DNA from: Nitrospirota bacterium
GTDB taxonomy: Bacteria; Nitrospirota; Thermodesulfovibrionia; Thermodesulfovibrionales; JdFR-86
Length of the DNA: 45,701 nucleotides
Direction of reading: 5' to 3'
Assembly: GCA_016207905.1 (NCBI GenBank)
Contig: JACQZC010000004.1
Coordinates: 1-45,701, forward strand
Within the stretch, counting starts at the first letter, position 1. Every line of letters starts with the position of its first letter. The translations under genes and the position numbers were made by a program. Below are positions 18,765 through 26,807 of this stretch, piece after piece. The notes beneath the pieces were generated by a model that ran no database searches, was not told the DNA's origin, and saw nothing but the letters and a program-made list of their open reading frames with translations.

Positions 18765-18887
18765 GTCTGTGTATGGGTTCAACACATCCAGGTCATACCC
18801 GAAAATAAAGCCAGTTCCAGTCCCTTGGTCAGTTTCAATCCTGATTGTTGTAAAAAGTAGTTTTTCTGCTATTGTGGAAACTTCCAT
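18741..18887 (-). pseudogene. N-terminal remnant of a trypsin-like peptidase-domain protein
   Basis: A 48-residue open frame starts 4 bp after the tyrS stop (ATG at 18885-18887) and encodes EKLLFTTIRIETDQGTGTG followed by FIFGYD. This resembles the N-terminal strand region of bacterial trypsin-like peptidase proteins (the LL-ST-V-RIE...GTGF pattern). It then ends at a TGA overlapping the toxin-antitoxin promoter, long before any catalytic His, Asp or Ser. I read it as the stump of a gene that followed tyrS and lost its body when the toxin-antitoxin pair arrived. It could also still be a short expressed peptide. Confidence 0.45.
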
Positions 18888-18891
18888 GAGC

Positions 18892-20103
18892 CTAACCCTG
18901 CTCTACCCTCAAAAACCTCCTTTTTCCAACCTTAAAGAGGTAGCTTCCCTTTTTGAGTTTGCTCTGTGGGTCAGCGAGCCTTTCATCATTAATCTCTACA
19001 CCTCCCTGTTTTATCAATCTTACTGCCTCTGATGTGCTTCCTGCAAGCCCTACCTGCTTCATGAGCTTTGGCACCCACATTTCCTCCTCATCCCACTTTA
19101 GCTCAAAAACAGGAATCTCTTCGGGAAGACCTTTTTTCTTAAAGACTCTCTCAAACTCCTCTTTTGCCATAAGGGCTTCCTCTTTGCCTCTGTATCTTTC
19201 GGTAAGCTCCAGTGCAAGTGCCTGTTTTGCATCCTTTGGGTTTATGCTTTCGCTTTTAATTCCATCCTTGAGCTTATTTAGCTCCTCGGAGGATATATGG
19301 CTTAAAAGCTCATAATACCTGAGCATAAGCTCATCGCTTAAGGACATGATTTTCCCGAATATCTCTTTAGGAGGCTCTGTAATACCTATGTAATTTTCTA
19401 AGCTCTTTGACATCTTTTTTACACCATCTGTGCCTTCAAGGAGGGGCATAAGGACAAGGCTTTGCGAGGATTGCCCATATTCCTTCTGAAGCTCCCTTCC
19501 AATAAGAAGGTTGAATCTCTGGTCAGTGCCACCAAGCTCTATATCAGCCTTAAGCATAACCGAGTCATAGCCCTGTATCAGGGGATAGATAAACTCATGA
19601 ATGCTTATAGGGGTTTGTTCCTTAAATCTTTCTTTAAAATCCTCTCTTTCGAGCATCCTCGCAACCGTGTATCTGCCTGTGAGCTTAACGAATTCCTCTG
19701 GAGTCATCTTAGACATCCACTCTGAGTTAAAGACTATTTTTGTTTTTGAAGGAGAAAGAATCTTAAAGAGCTGCTCCTTATATGTCTTTGCATTTTCTCT
19801 GACCTCGTCTTTTGTAAGGGGCTTTCTTGTAGAGCTTTTTCCTGATGGGTCTCCTATCATACCTGTAAAGTCTCCTATGAGGAATATGACCTCATGTCCA
19901 AGGTCCTGAAACTGCCTCATCTTCTCGAGAAGCACAGTATGCCCAAGGTGGATGTCAGGTGCAGTTGGGTCAAAACCAGCCTTGACCTTAAGAGGCGTTT
20001 TCTTTTTATAGGAGCTTTCGAGCTTATGGAGAAGTTCCTTTTCGAGGATTATCTCTACAGAGCCCCTCTTTATAAGCTCAAACTGTTTTTCTGGCTTAAG
20101 CAT
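18892..20103 (-). CDS. tyrS: tyrosyl-tRNA synthetase
   Basis: A class I aminoacyl-tRNA synthetase charging tRNA-Tyr. The HIGH-type motif is HLGH ([15 protein letters not shown]), the tyrosine pocket region contains [10 protein letters not shown], the KMSKS motif is intact ([13 protein letters not shown]) and a C-terminal S4 domain is present ([23 protein letters not shown]). About 403 residues, the TyrZ-like subgroup. A GTG two codons upstream (20109) is in frame, but the promoter geometry (-10 ending 7 nt before the ATG at 20101-20103) favours this ATG on a leaderless mRNA. Confidence 0.95.
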   Translation of the reverse strand: MLKPEKQFELIKRGSVEIILEKELLHKLESSYKKKTPLKVKAGFDPTAPDIHLGHTVLLEKMRQFQDLGHEVIFLIGDFTGMIGDPSGKSSTRKPLTKDEVRENAKTYKEQLFKILSPSKTKIVFNSEWMSKMTPEEFVKLTGRYTVARMLEREDFKERFKEQTPISIHEFIYPLIQGYDSVMLKADIELGGTDQRFNLLIGRELQKEYGQSSQSLVLMPLLEGTDGVKKMSKSLENYIGITEPPKEIFGKIMSLSDELMLRYYELLSHISSEELNKLKDGIKSESINPKDAKQALALELTERYRGKEEALMAKEEFERVFKKKGLPEEIPVFELKWDEEEMWVPKLMKQVGLAGSTSEAVRLIKQGGVEINDERLADPQSKLKKGSYLFKVGKRRFLRVEQG

Positions 20104-20110
20104 AAGCACT

Positions 20111-20140
20111 ATGATAAAACCTATAGATTGCAGAGGTCAA
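20111..20140 (-). promoter_or_regulatory. tyrS promoter, predicted leaderless
   Basis: Minus strand: TTGACC (20135-20140), 18-bp spacer, TATCAT (20111-20116), then 7 nt to the ATG. No ribosome-binding site is present. Confidence 0.55.
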
Positions 20141-20167
20141 GCAGATGCCATTCACCCTCCCCTTTAT

Positions 20168-20379
20168 CCCCTCCCTTCATGGAGGGGAATTATTTTTTTA
20201 TAGGGGGACAAAGTCCCCCTATCCCCTAGTCATTCCCGCAAGCGAAGCGCGTCGGGAATCCTTCTTAAAAGAAAGATGGATTCCGAACAAGTCGGAATGA
20301 CAATAATAGGGGGGATGGGGGCAAAGCCCCCATGCCTTAAAATTGGGTGGGTGGGTGGGAAATAAAATAACTTCTTATA
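20168..20379. repeat. structured intergenic repeat, copy B
   Basis: This is the second copy of the element at 17111-17267, same orientation, filling most of the gap between alaS and tyrS. It contains the hairpin CCCCTCC/GGAGGGG, the hairpin AGGGGGACAAAGTCCCCCT, a nested paired-hairpin element (20229-20301), the hairpin ATGGGGGCAAAGCCCCCAT, the G-tract GGGTGGGTGGGTGGG (20345-20359) and the AAATAAAATAACTT tail. It is intergenic, with no coding potential. Confidence 0.85.
20229..20301. repeat. paired-hairpin repeat (GTCATTCC...GGAATGAC) nested in copy B
   Basis: The element has terminal inverted repeats GTCATTCC/GGAATGAC. It consists of two hairpins (ATTCCCG...CGGGAAT and ATTCCGA-ACAAG-TCGGAAT) joined by CCTTCTTAAAAGAA. 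A relative with the same architecture and linker lies at 45404-45462. It looks like a REP/BIME- or MITE-type repeat sitting inside the larger repeat. Confidence 0.8.
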
Positions 20380-20436
20380 CAACATTTCAGTCTCATATGT
20401 ATCTGAACTTATTCAGCAGAAGAACCCTCTAAAGGT

Positions 20437-23073
20437 TCAAGATTTTACTGTCTTGACTATATCGTAGACCCTGTTGATGGCAGTATCCAGAGCATTAATG
20501 TCCTTTGTTCCGCCCTGTGCAAGCTCCGGCTTGCCTCCTCCTCTTCCACCAGTCATTTTAGCCACTTCCCTTAGAATCTTATCCGCACTGAGCTTTTTCG
20601 TAAGGTCTCCTGTAACCATAGAGAGGAATGACGCCTGATTGTCCGTTACAGAGGCAAGCACTATTACGCATGAGCCCAATCTGTCTCGAATACTGTCTGC
20701 GAGTGCTCTCAGGTCTTTCTGGGAAAGCCCATCTACTTTTTCAGAGACCACTTTGATTCCGCTAATCTCCCTTGCTTTTTTGACAACCTCTGTGGAGATG
20801 TCTTTTACAGCCACCCCTTTTGCCTTTTCTTTTTCTTTCTGGAGCTCACGAAGCTCTTCGATGAGAGCCCTTACCTTCTCCAAAGGAGCATCAGGGGATT
20901 TAACGAGAAGGGCAATCTTGAGAAGCTCATCTTCTTTTTCCCTCATGTAAGCAATCGTTTGTTTTCCTGTAATAGCCTCTATCCTTCTAATGCCAGATGA
21001 AACAGAGCCTTCTCCAAGAATCCTGAAGGCGCCTATATCTCCTGTTGCCCTTACATGGGTTCCTCCACAAAGCTCCATGCTTACCCCGGGAACCGTTATG
21101 GTCCTAACCCTTTCTCCGTATCTTTCTCCAAAAAGCGCAATTGCACCTGAGGAAAGGGCATCCTTTATATCCATCTCAAGGACATTTACAGGATGATTTT
21201 GAAGTATCCAGCTATTAACCATGTCTTCTACTACATTAAGCTCGTCTCTGCCGAGAGACGAGAAATGGGTAAAATCGAATCTTAGCCTGTCAGATCCAAC
21301 GAATGAGCCTGCCTGTTTGACATGCTCGCCTAATGTGGCACGAAGTGCTGACTGAAGAAGATGGGTTGCAGTATGGTTTCGCATTATGGCATGTCTTTTA
21401 TCTATGTCAACCGAACATCTTACCTTCATCCACACCTGAAGGGTTCCCTTCCTGAGCTTTATGTGGTGGCTTATAAATGAATCGAGAGGGCTTTTTGTAT
21501 CAAGCACATCAGCCTTGAATGTATCGGAATAAATAACTCCTGTATCTCCTATCTGACCACCTGATTCTCCATAAAATGTGGTTTTATTGAGGAAGACCTC
21601 TCCTTCCTCGCCAACACTAAGCTCCTTGACGACATTACCTGCCTTAAGTATTGCCTTAATAACTGCATCGGATTCGGTAGTCTCATAGCCTAAAAACTCT
21701 GTTTTACCTGTCTCTGAAATCAGTTCCCTGTAGATGGAGGATAAAGCAGTCTCCTCTCCAACCCATGATGCCCTTGCCCTTTCCCTCTGGATAGACATTG
21801 CCATGTGAAACCCATCTTCGTCTATGGAAAAGCCCAAGTCCATTGCTATGTCCCTTGCAAGGTCAAGTGGAAATCCATATGTATCGTAAAGCCTGAATAC
21901 CTCTTGCCCGGGGATAATGGTTTTCTTTGAAGCCCTAAGGGACCCTATGAGGCTATCCATCAAAAGCATTCCCTGCTCTAATGTTTTACCGAATCTCTCT
22001 TCTTCGAATCTGATGACCTTTACTACTGTTTCCCTTTCCTCTTCCAGCTCCGGATAAACACCTTTTAGGGATGTAACCACAGGGTCTGTGAGCCTGTAAA
22101 GCAGAGGTCCTTCTTTTCCGAGAAGTCTTGCGTGCCTTCCTGCCCGTCTTAAGATTCTTCTAAGCACATAGCCTCTTCCTTCGTTTGAAGGCATAATGCC
22201 CTCTACGATAAGAAACGAGATAGCCCTGATATGGTCAGCTATAACCCTGATGGAGGCATCTGTGTCTGGGCTTTCACCGTATGTTACACCTGTATTTGCC
22301 TCAATCGAGGAGATGATTTCCTTAAAAATGTCCGAATCGAAGTTATTGTTTTTCCCCTGAAGAACTGCGGAGATTCTTTCAATGCCCATTCCTGTGTCTA
22401 TGCTCGGTTTTGGAAGGGGCGTGAGGGTTCCGAATTCATCCCTGTTAAACTGCATGAATACTAAGTTCCATAGCTCTAAGAACCTGTCGCAGTCGCACCC
22501 CACCTTACAGGTCTCCTTGCCACAGCCTGCATCAGGTCCCTGGTCTATTATTATCTCAGAGCAAGGCCCACATGGACCTGTGTCAGCCATCTGCCAGAAA
22601 TTGTCCTTTGCAGAAAGCCTTACGATTCTTGAGAGGGAAAGCCCTGTTTTTTCCTGCCAGAGCCTTTCTGCCTCATCGTCTTCCTCGTATATGGAGACAT
22701 AAAGTTTATCCTTTGAGATCTGAAATACGCCTGTCAGGAGTTCCCATGCATACTCTATTGCCTTTTCTTTGAAATAATCTCCGAATGAGAAGTTTCCAAG
22801 CATCTCGAAAAATGTATGATGCCTTTTTGTATGGCCTACATTTTCTATATCACTGTGTTTTCCGCCTGCCCTCAGACACTTCTGGCAGGACACTGCCCTT
22901 TTGTAAGGGCTTTCCTCATCTCCCAAAAACACAGGCTTAAACCGAACCATTCCTGCATTAGTAAAAAGAAGCGTTGGGTCTCCTCGTGGAACGAGGGATG
23001 CACTTGCCACTACCTCATGCCCCTTGCTTTTAAAATACTCTATAAAGGTCTTTCTGATTTCTGAGCTTTTCAT
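20437..23073 (-). CDS. alaS: alanyl-tRNA synthetase
   Basis: A class II synthetase of 878 residues, full length. Aminoacylation core: FTNAGMVRFKPVFLGDE, QKCLRAGGKHSDIENVG, TRHHTFFEMLGNFSFGDYFK. Editing domain: HTATHLLQSAL (HxxxH) and CGGTHV zinc ligands. The C-terminal DHHA1-type domain ends in GRGGGKPELAQGG. The first seven codons (MKSSEIR) are duplicated at 25961-25981 on the other side of the RM unit inserted immediately upstream. No ribosome-binding site is visible; the original upstream sequence was displaced by the insertion, so expression may rely on read-through or on sequences carried by the RM unit. Confidence 0.97.
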   Translation of the reverse strand: MKSSEIRKTFIEYFKSKGHEVVASASLVPRGDPTLLFTNAGMVRFKPVFLGDEESPYKRAVSCQKCLRAGGKHSDIENVGHTKRHHTFFEMLGNFSFGDYFKEKAIEYAWELLTGVFQISKDKLYVSIYEEDDEAERLWQEKTGLSLSRIVRLSAKDNFWQMADTGPCGPCSEIIIDQGPDAGCGKETCKVGCDCDRFLELWNLVFMQFNRDEFGTLTPLPKPSIDTGMGIERISAVLQGKNNNFDSDIFKEIISSIEANTGVTYGESPDTDASIRVIADHIRAISFLIVEGIMPSNEGRGYVLRRILRRAGRHARLLGKEGPLLYRLTDPVVTSLKGVYPELEEERETVVKVIRFEEERFGKTLEQGMLLMDSLIGSLRASKKTIIPGQEVFRLYDTYGFPLDLARDIAMDLGFSIDEDGFHMAMSIQRERARASWVGEETALSSIYRELISETGKTEFLGYETTESDAVIKAILKAGNVVKELSVGEEGEVFLNKTTFYGESGGQIGDTGVIYSDTFKADVLDTKSPLDSFISHHIKLRKGTLQVWMKVRCSVDIDKRHAIMRNHTATHLLQSALRATLGEHVKQAGSFVGSDRLRFDFTHFSSLGRDELNVVEDMVNSWILQNHPVNVLEMDIKDALSSGAIALFGERYGERVRTITVPGVSMELCGGTHVRATGDIGAFRILGEGSVSSGIRRIEAITGKQTIAYMREKEDELLKIALLVKSPDAPLEKVRALIEELRELQKEKEKAKGVAVKDISTEVVKKAREISGIKVVSEKVDGLSQKDLRALADSIRDRLGSCVIVLASVTDNQASFLSMVTGDLTKKLSADKILREVAKMTGGRGGGKPELAQGGTKDINALDTAINRVYDIVKTVKS

Positions 23074-23077
23074 AGGG
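23053..23077. repeat. direct repeat flanking RM unit 1, alaS-side copy
   Basis: This 25-bp stretch covers the alaS start codon and first seven codons. It matches 25961-25985 at 24 of 25 positions in direct orientation, with partial similarity (TAAG) continuing beyond. The two copies bracket the RM unit and look like a target duplication. Confidence 0.85.
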
Positions 23078-23140
23078 GTAAGTTCCTAATTCTTACCATG
23101 CCTTGCACGCACACAGATTGTCTCCTGAGTATTATGTGCA

Positions 23141-23341
23141 TTATAGGCCCAATGGTTCTTTCAATTCATCAATACTAACTGCTTTATAGTTTATCTGAAA
23201 TAAAGCCTTACACCCAATGCACTGACATTTCAAGCTTATCCACTCGTCATCGTATAATTCCTTATAAGAAATATAATCATAAAATTTACAAACAGGACAT
23301 CTTACTCCCATGGCTTCTATAAAGGTAGACTGAGATGACAT
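23141..23341 (-). CDS. small zinc-ribbon protein, third gene of RM unit 1
   Basis: A 66-residue protein with Cys pairs CPVC (about 15-18) and CQCIGC (about 40-45) separated by about 20 residues, a zinc-ribbon arrangement. Its ATG lies one base after the endonuclease stop, so it is co-translated with the RM genes. The function is unknown; it may be a DNA-binding accessory or a regulator of the RM unit. It does not resemble the helix-turn-helix C proteins that control many RM systems. The stretch from here to alaS (23078-23140) has only a small inverted repeat (GGTAAG/CTTACC). Confidence 0.6.
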   Translation of the reverse strand: MSSQSTFIEAMGVRCPVCKFYDYISYKELYDDEWISLKCQCIGCKALFQINYKAVSIDELKEPLGL

Positions 23342-23342
23342 A

Positions 23343-24515
23343 TCAATCTAAATTCCATTCTTTTAATCTATATTCCTTTTCAAAGCTCCCAAATGAGTGT
23401 AAACTAATTTGATATAAATCTTCTTTCAGTTTATATACGATAACAGTATCAGCATCTCTTTTTCTTAGATGTTCCAAAGTGGCTACCTCGCCTTTTTTTA
23501 ATCGCAACATATCCCTTAAGAGCCATTTCCCCAGTGCCACATTTGGATCAGTCATAAGAGCTTTGTTATTTTCTTGACATACTTTTGCTGAAAATTCCCT
23601 ACCGTCTTCTGTCCTAAGTATAAATTTATGGTCCCGCTCAGGGAAAAATCCCGGCTTGCTTTTATGAACTATTCTGGGAATAGGGATATACACCTCATCA
23701 TAGTCTCGTGGTCTACCGCGTGCATGCCATTGATTCAGACCACTTCTTTTGGGGACTTCTCCTTCTCTTAAGCTATATAGGGGTAGAATTACATATTCCT
23801 TAGTTTCAAGAAGAGGAAATTCTGCATCTCTTCTTTCCCCTATTAATTCCTTTAATGCATCGGTCAACGATTTATCATCAATTTCAACTGGTATTTCTAT
23901 TATATCTAACGGCTTAACGGTTAAGAACCCTTTATACAAAGTATGCTTACTTAAATTGAAAAGGTAATCATAATGAGCATCGCTGAAATTCAATATGTGT
24001 CCTGAAGTTTTTCTTGATTTTTTTATCCGTACCGATTTTTCATCAATTTGTCTCATAGGACATTCATGTATAAAAATCTTACCAACATCCCGGATGATAT
24101 AGTGATACAAAATATTATCAAGGTTAAAGTCTTTTACCGTAGTTTCAAGGCGTTTATTTCTGTAAAACGTAATTTGTTTAATTAACTCAGACGCATCTTT
24201 GTAATTTAGAGGATATTTTTCCCTATCGTCAAACTCCGCTATTTTTTCAAATCGTAATTCTCCATTACTAACAAATGTCTTTATCCCTATTCCATTATCA
24301 ATCTTAACGGCATCCACAGAACAGTCTTTTCTGCTAACATTTCTAGCTATAAAGCTTTTACAGAATATGTTTTCAGCTGTTCTGTAATGAATATAAGGTT
24401 TTTTACTTTCGCTAAAAAGCCTGCTGGCCTGTGATACACCGTGCAAAAGCTTCTTATACTTCTGCTTGTTTTTCTCTTCTTGTGTTGGATAAAAATACCT
24501 GAATTCCATATTCAA
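23343..24515 (-). CDS. probable type II restriction endonuclease with NgoFVII-like C-terminal domain
   Basis: The 390-residue protein is encoded by the gene right after a DNA methyltransferase, overlapping it by 4 bp (ATGA). The C-terminal part (about 255-385: GLNQWHARGRPRDYDEVYIPIPR, FFPERDHKFILRTEDGREFSAKVCQENNKALMT, LGKWLLRDML) resembles the B3-like DNA-binding domain at the C-terminus of NgoFVII-family enzymes. The N-terminal part lacks a phospholipase-D HKD motif. It instead has DAVKIDNGIGIKTF (Asp68, Lys79) with Glu48 upstream, compatible with a PD-(D/E)XK active site. This is read by eye, so nuclease identity is inferred mostly from context. Local base composition is clearly more A/T rich than alaS or recA. 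Confidence 0.7.
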   Translation of the reverse strand: MNMEFRYFYPTQEEKNKQKYKKLLHGVSQASRLFSESKKPYIHYRTAENIFCKSFIARNVSRKDCSVDAVKIDNGIGIKTFVSNGELRFEKIAEFDDREKYPLNYKDASELIKQITFYRNKRLETTVKDFNLDNILYHYIIRDVGKIFIHECPMRQIDEKSVRIKKSRKTSGHILNFSDAHYDYLFNLSKHTLYKGFLTVKPLDIIEIPVEIDDKSLTDALKELIGERRDAEFPLLETKEYVILPLYSLREGEVPKRSGLNQWHARGRPRDYDEVYIPIPRIVHKSKPGFFPERDHKFILRTEDGREFSAKVCQENNKALMTDPNVALGKWLLRDMLRLKKGEVATLEHLRKRDADTVIVYKLKEDLYQISLHSFGSFEKEYRLKEWNLD

Positions 24516-25843
24516 TTCACCTTTTCCAGAACAACCAAATGTTCTGTTTTCATTCTTTCATCTTCTATCCCAGAGGCTGGGTTTATCCTTGATTGGAACA
24601 TAACTCTTGATACTATTCTGTCAATATATGTAACCCTGTGTTTCCACCCAAATTTTTTTAAATGCTCAACAATAATATCATCAATAGGTATAGAGAAATT
24701 TCTTACTTTCGCTGGCCCTACAAAAATACACATATACCTTATTACATCTTCTCCTAAGTCAGTAAATATTTTCAATATGGCATGAAAATATCTCTCATAT
24801 AACTCTATTAAATGAGGTTCCTTTATTTTGTCCCTGTATATGTGGTAAGTAGGTGAATATATTTTTATTCTTTTAACTTGTCTATAAGGGATTTCCTTCT
24901 TGCTTAGCTCCTTTATTTGATTTTCTTTATGGCCAAGCCAGAATAGTCCAAGCTTGGTAGATCTGATATATTCCTGTGCCTGTAGATAAGGTGGTGAAGT
25001 AATCAGAATATCAACTTTATGTTTTAATTTTAAATCGAATATATCCTTTCCAGATTCCAGCGTATATTCTACTTGCTTATGATTAAAATGGCTATGTTCC
25101 TCAACCCGTTTTATAAGTAGGTTTATTTGTTTTTCCAAGCTACGGTAAAATTTTTCTCTCCAATCATTCTTCAAGAGGTTTTTAATTTTTTCTTTTGAAT
25201 TCCTTGACTTATATAATTTGTGCACCTTCTCATCGCTGAAAGAGAAATACCTTGTTACTTTGAGTAATGGTATTAAAAGCACATATTTAGATTCATCCGT
25301 TAATGAATGGACAAATCCCCATGCTCTTGAAAGAATAGGGATAAACTCGTCAGGAAACCAATAACTTAAATTAGACCATTTTGGAATAAACTCCCCCTGA
25401 GAATTTTTAATTTCATTAATTAACCTTAAAACATCTATCTTAGGGTTTTTCATGGTCGCAGTGTCATGGATTATATTTATTATTGGATTTAAATCCCATA
25501 GCTCATAATTATATCCATACATCTTTGACACCACACCAACAGTCCCGTAACCTGCAAAAGGGTCAAATATTTTCATGCCTGGTTTGGCGTATTTTTTTAA
25601 TACATAGGCTATCACCTGAGGTATAAACTTTGCAGGGTACTGGTAAATGGCAAAAGTTCCGTATGTCGTTGATGGAATTTCAGGAATTGTGTTTCTAAAA
25701 AGTATAAGAACCTTTTTAGATGAATTTCGGACATTATTTTCCTCATTTTCTGCCTCCATTATCTCCTCATAAGATGGAAACTCATGTGTGCCAAACATAG
25801 TTGCCTGCTTTGTTATTTGTTCCTTTACTTTGTTTTTAATCAT
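24512..25843 (-). CDS. DNA methyltransferase of RM unit 1
   Basis: A SAM-dependent amino-methyltransferase of about 443 residues. Motif I is FDPFAGYGTVGVV (about residue 95), and motif IV is ITSPPYLQAQEY about 170 residues later. TSPPY-type motif IV indicates N4-cytosine or N6-adenine methylation; the motif order with a long insert between I and IV suggests a target-recognition region in between. Target sequence unknown. A TTG six codons upstream (25861) is in frame, but GAGAGG lies 6 nt before the ATG at 25841-25843. It is the first gene of the unit and A/T-rich, like the rest of it. Confidence 0.88.
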   Translation of the reverse strand: MIKNKVKEQITKQATMFGTHEFPSYEEIMEAENEENNVRNSSKKVLILFRNTIPEIPSTTYGTFAIYQYPAKFIPQVIAYVLKKYAKPGMKIFDPFAGYGTVGVVSKMYGYNYELWDLNPIINIIHDTATMKNPKIDVLRLINEIKNSQGEFIPKWSNLSYWFPDEFIPILSRAWGFVHSLTDESKYVLLIPLLKVTRYFSFSDEKVHKLYKSRNSKEKIKNLLKNDWREKFYRSLEKQINLLIKRVEEHSHFNHKQVEYTLESGKDIFDLKLKHKVDILITSPPYLQAQEYIRSTKLGLFWLGHKENQIKELSKKEIPYRQVKRIKIYSPTYHIYRDKIKEPHLIELYERYFHAILKIFTDLGEDVIRYMCIFVGPAKVRNFSIPIDDIIVEHLKKFGWKHRVTYIDRIVSRVMFQSRINPASGIEDERMKTEHLVVLEKVN

Positions 25844-25921
25844 AAAGCCTCTCTTTAGCAATCTCCAAATTTTTGTGTTAAAAGCTTAAACAAATCTCTC
25901 CTTTTTATCAACTGATATGTG

Positions 25922-25981
25922 CTATCTGATTTTTATCTTCCAATCACAGATCCCTCTTTGTCTGATCTCTGAGCTTTTCAT
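25922..25981 (-). pseudogene. duplicated 5' end of alaS
   Basis: Starting at an ATG at 25979-25981, the minus strand encodes MKSSEIR exactly as in alaS, then departs (QRGIC...) and stops at TAG (25922-25924). It lies 10 bp after the stop of the small lipoprotein gene, which is where alaS would have begun before the RM unit inserted. Confidence 0.75.
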
Positions 25982-25985
25982 AGGG
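25961..25985. repeat. direct repeat flanking RM unit 1, far copy
   Basis: Partner of 23053-23077, with 24 of 25 bases identical. It contains the displaced copy of the first alaS codons. Confidence 0.85.
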
Positions 25986-25991
25986 CTAAGG

Positions 25992-26351
25992 TTATTTTTT
26001 TCGGGTTACATGTTTTTCGAGGTTCGGGTCATTAGACACTATGTCTGTAAGCTCGGCTTCTGTAAAGGTAAGCGTTGTCTTATATGGCAGAGGCTCAAAG
26101 CCTTTATAGACCCACTCTTCACGCACATGCCCGTCTTTTTCGGGTGCAAGAACCTTGACCTTAGATGGCGCTCCCCACGAATACCTGACCTGTTGGTGAT
26201 TCATGCCTAACGATATTGCTCTCTGTTTTATCTGCTCCTGAACTTCTGTCGGAAATGCCTTTAGCTCATAAGGCGAATACCTTACAGCCTGTGCACAGCC
26301 CGAAACCAAAAAGACAACCGCAATAAGCCCGTAGTAAAATACATTTCTCAT
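25992..26351 (-). CDS. small SmpA/OmlA-like lipoprotein
   Basis: A 119-residue protein with a lipoprotein signal peptide (FLVSGC) and a short domain KQRAISLGMNHQQVRYSWGAPSKVKVL...EEWVYKG that follows the SmpA/OmlA (BamE-like) pattern GM...V...WG.P....EEW.Y. It is probably an envelope lipoprotein; a BAM-complex role is only an analogy. Its ATG overlaps the recX stop (4 bp). It originally sat directly upstream of alaS. Confidence 0.72.
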   Translation of the reverse strand: MRNVFYYGLIAVVFLVSGCAQAVRYSPYELKAFPTEVQEQIKQRAISLGMNHQQVRYSWGAPSKVKVLAPEKDGHVREEWVYKGFEPLPYKTTLTFTEAELTDIVSNDPNLEKHVTRKK

Positions 26352-26803
26352 ATCCTTATCTCCTCCTCGCTTAATTTAAGAGCCTTTCTTATTGTCTGTG
26401 AAGAATAGCCCTTTCTTGCCAATGCACCCGAGAGCTTCTTTACTGTAACAGAATAAGGGTATTCCCTCAATGTCTTCATTTTTTTATTAATCAGGGATAA
26501 GGCAGATGGTAGTTCATCGTAGTCCGATATTGCAGTCTCGACATCCTGCCTTTGAATCCCCCTTTGTCTAAGAAATTGTTTTGCGCCTTCTTTGCCTAAA
26601 AGCTTTCTGTCAGAGGCATGCCTTCTAAGGTTTGAGGCAAGGGACAGGTCATCGAGGTATCCATACCCTTTAAGATGCTCTATAGTCTTTCTGATGTCAT
26701 CGTCAGGGAAACCCTTCAGGCTAAGCCTATGCTCAAGCTCCTTTTGACTTCTTGCCCTATAGCTTAAAAGTCTATAGGCATACATCAGGGCATCGAGGGA
26801 CAT
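26348..26803 (-). CDS. recX: RecX regulatory protein
   Basis: RecX modulates RecA filaments. The 151-residue protein has three helical repeats (AYRLLSYRARSQKELEHRLSLKGF, IEHLKGYGYLDDLSLASNLRRH, AKQFLRQRGIQRQDVETAI) and a last one, KLSGALARKGYSSQTIRKAL, as in RecX. Location downstream of recA, with pilT between, supports the call. The gap to pilT is 4 bp. Confidence 0.9.
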   Translation of the reverse strand: MSLDALMYAYRLLSYRARSQKELEHRLSLKGFPDDDIRKTIEHLKGYGYLDDLSLASNLRRHASDRKLLGKEGAKQFLRQRGIQRQDVETAISDYDELPSALSLINKKMKTLREYPYSVTVKKLSGALARKGYSSQTIRKALKLSEEEIRI

Positions 26804-26807
26804 CTGA

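Noticed and set aside
17111-20379. CRISPR array or attachment-site pair formed by the two large repeats
   Set aside because: There are only two copies almost 3 kb apart with no spacers, no cas genes and no integrase; the enclosed block includes tyrS, so it is not a simple mobile island.
23078-23097. Inverted repeat GGTAAG/CTTACC as a transposon end or terminator next to alaS
   Set aside because: Arms are only 6 bp, there is no partner at the other side of the RM unit and no T-run follows.
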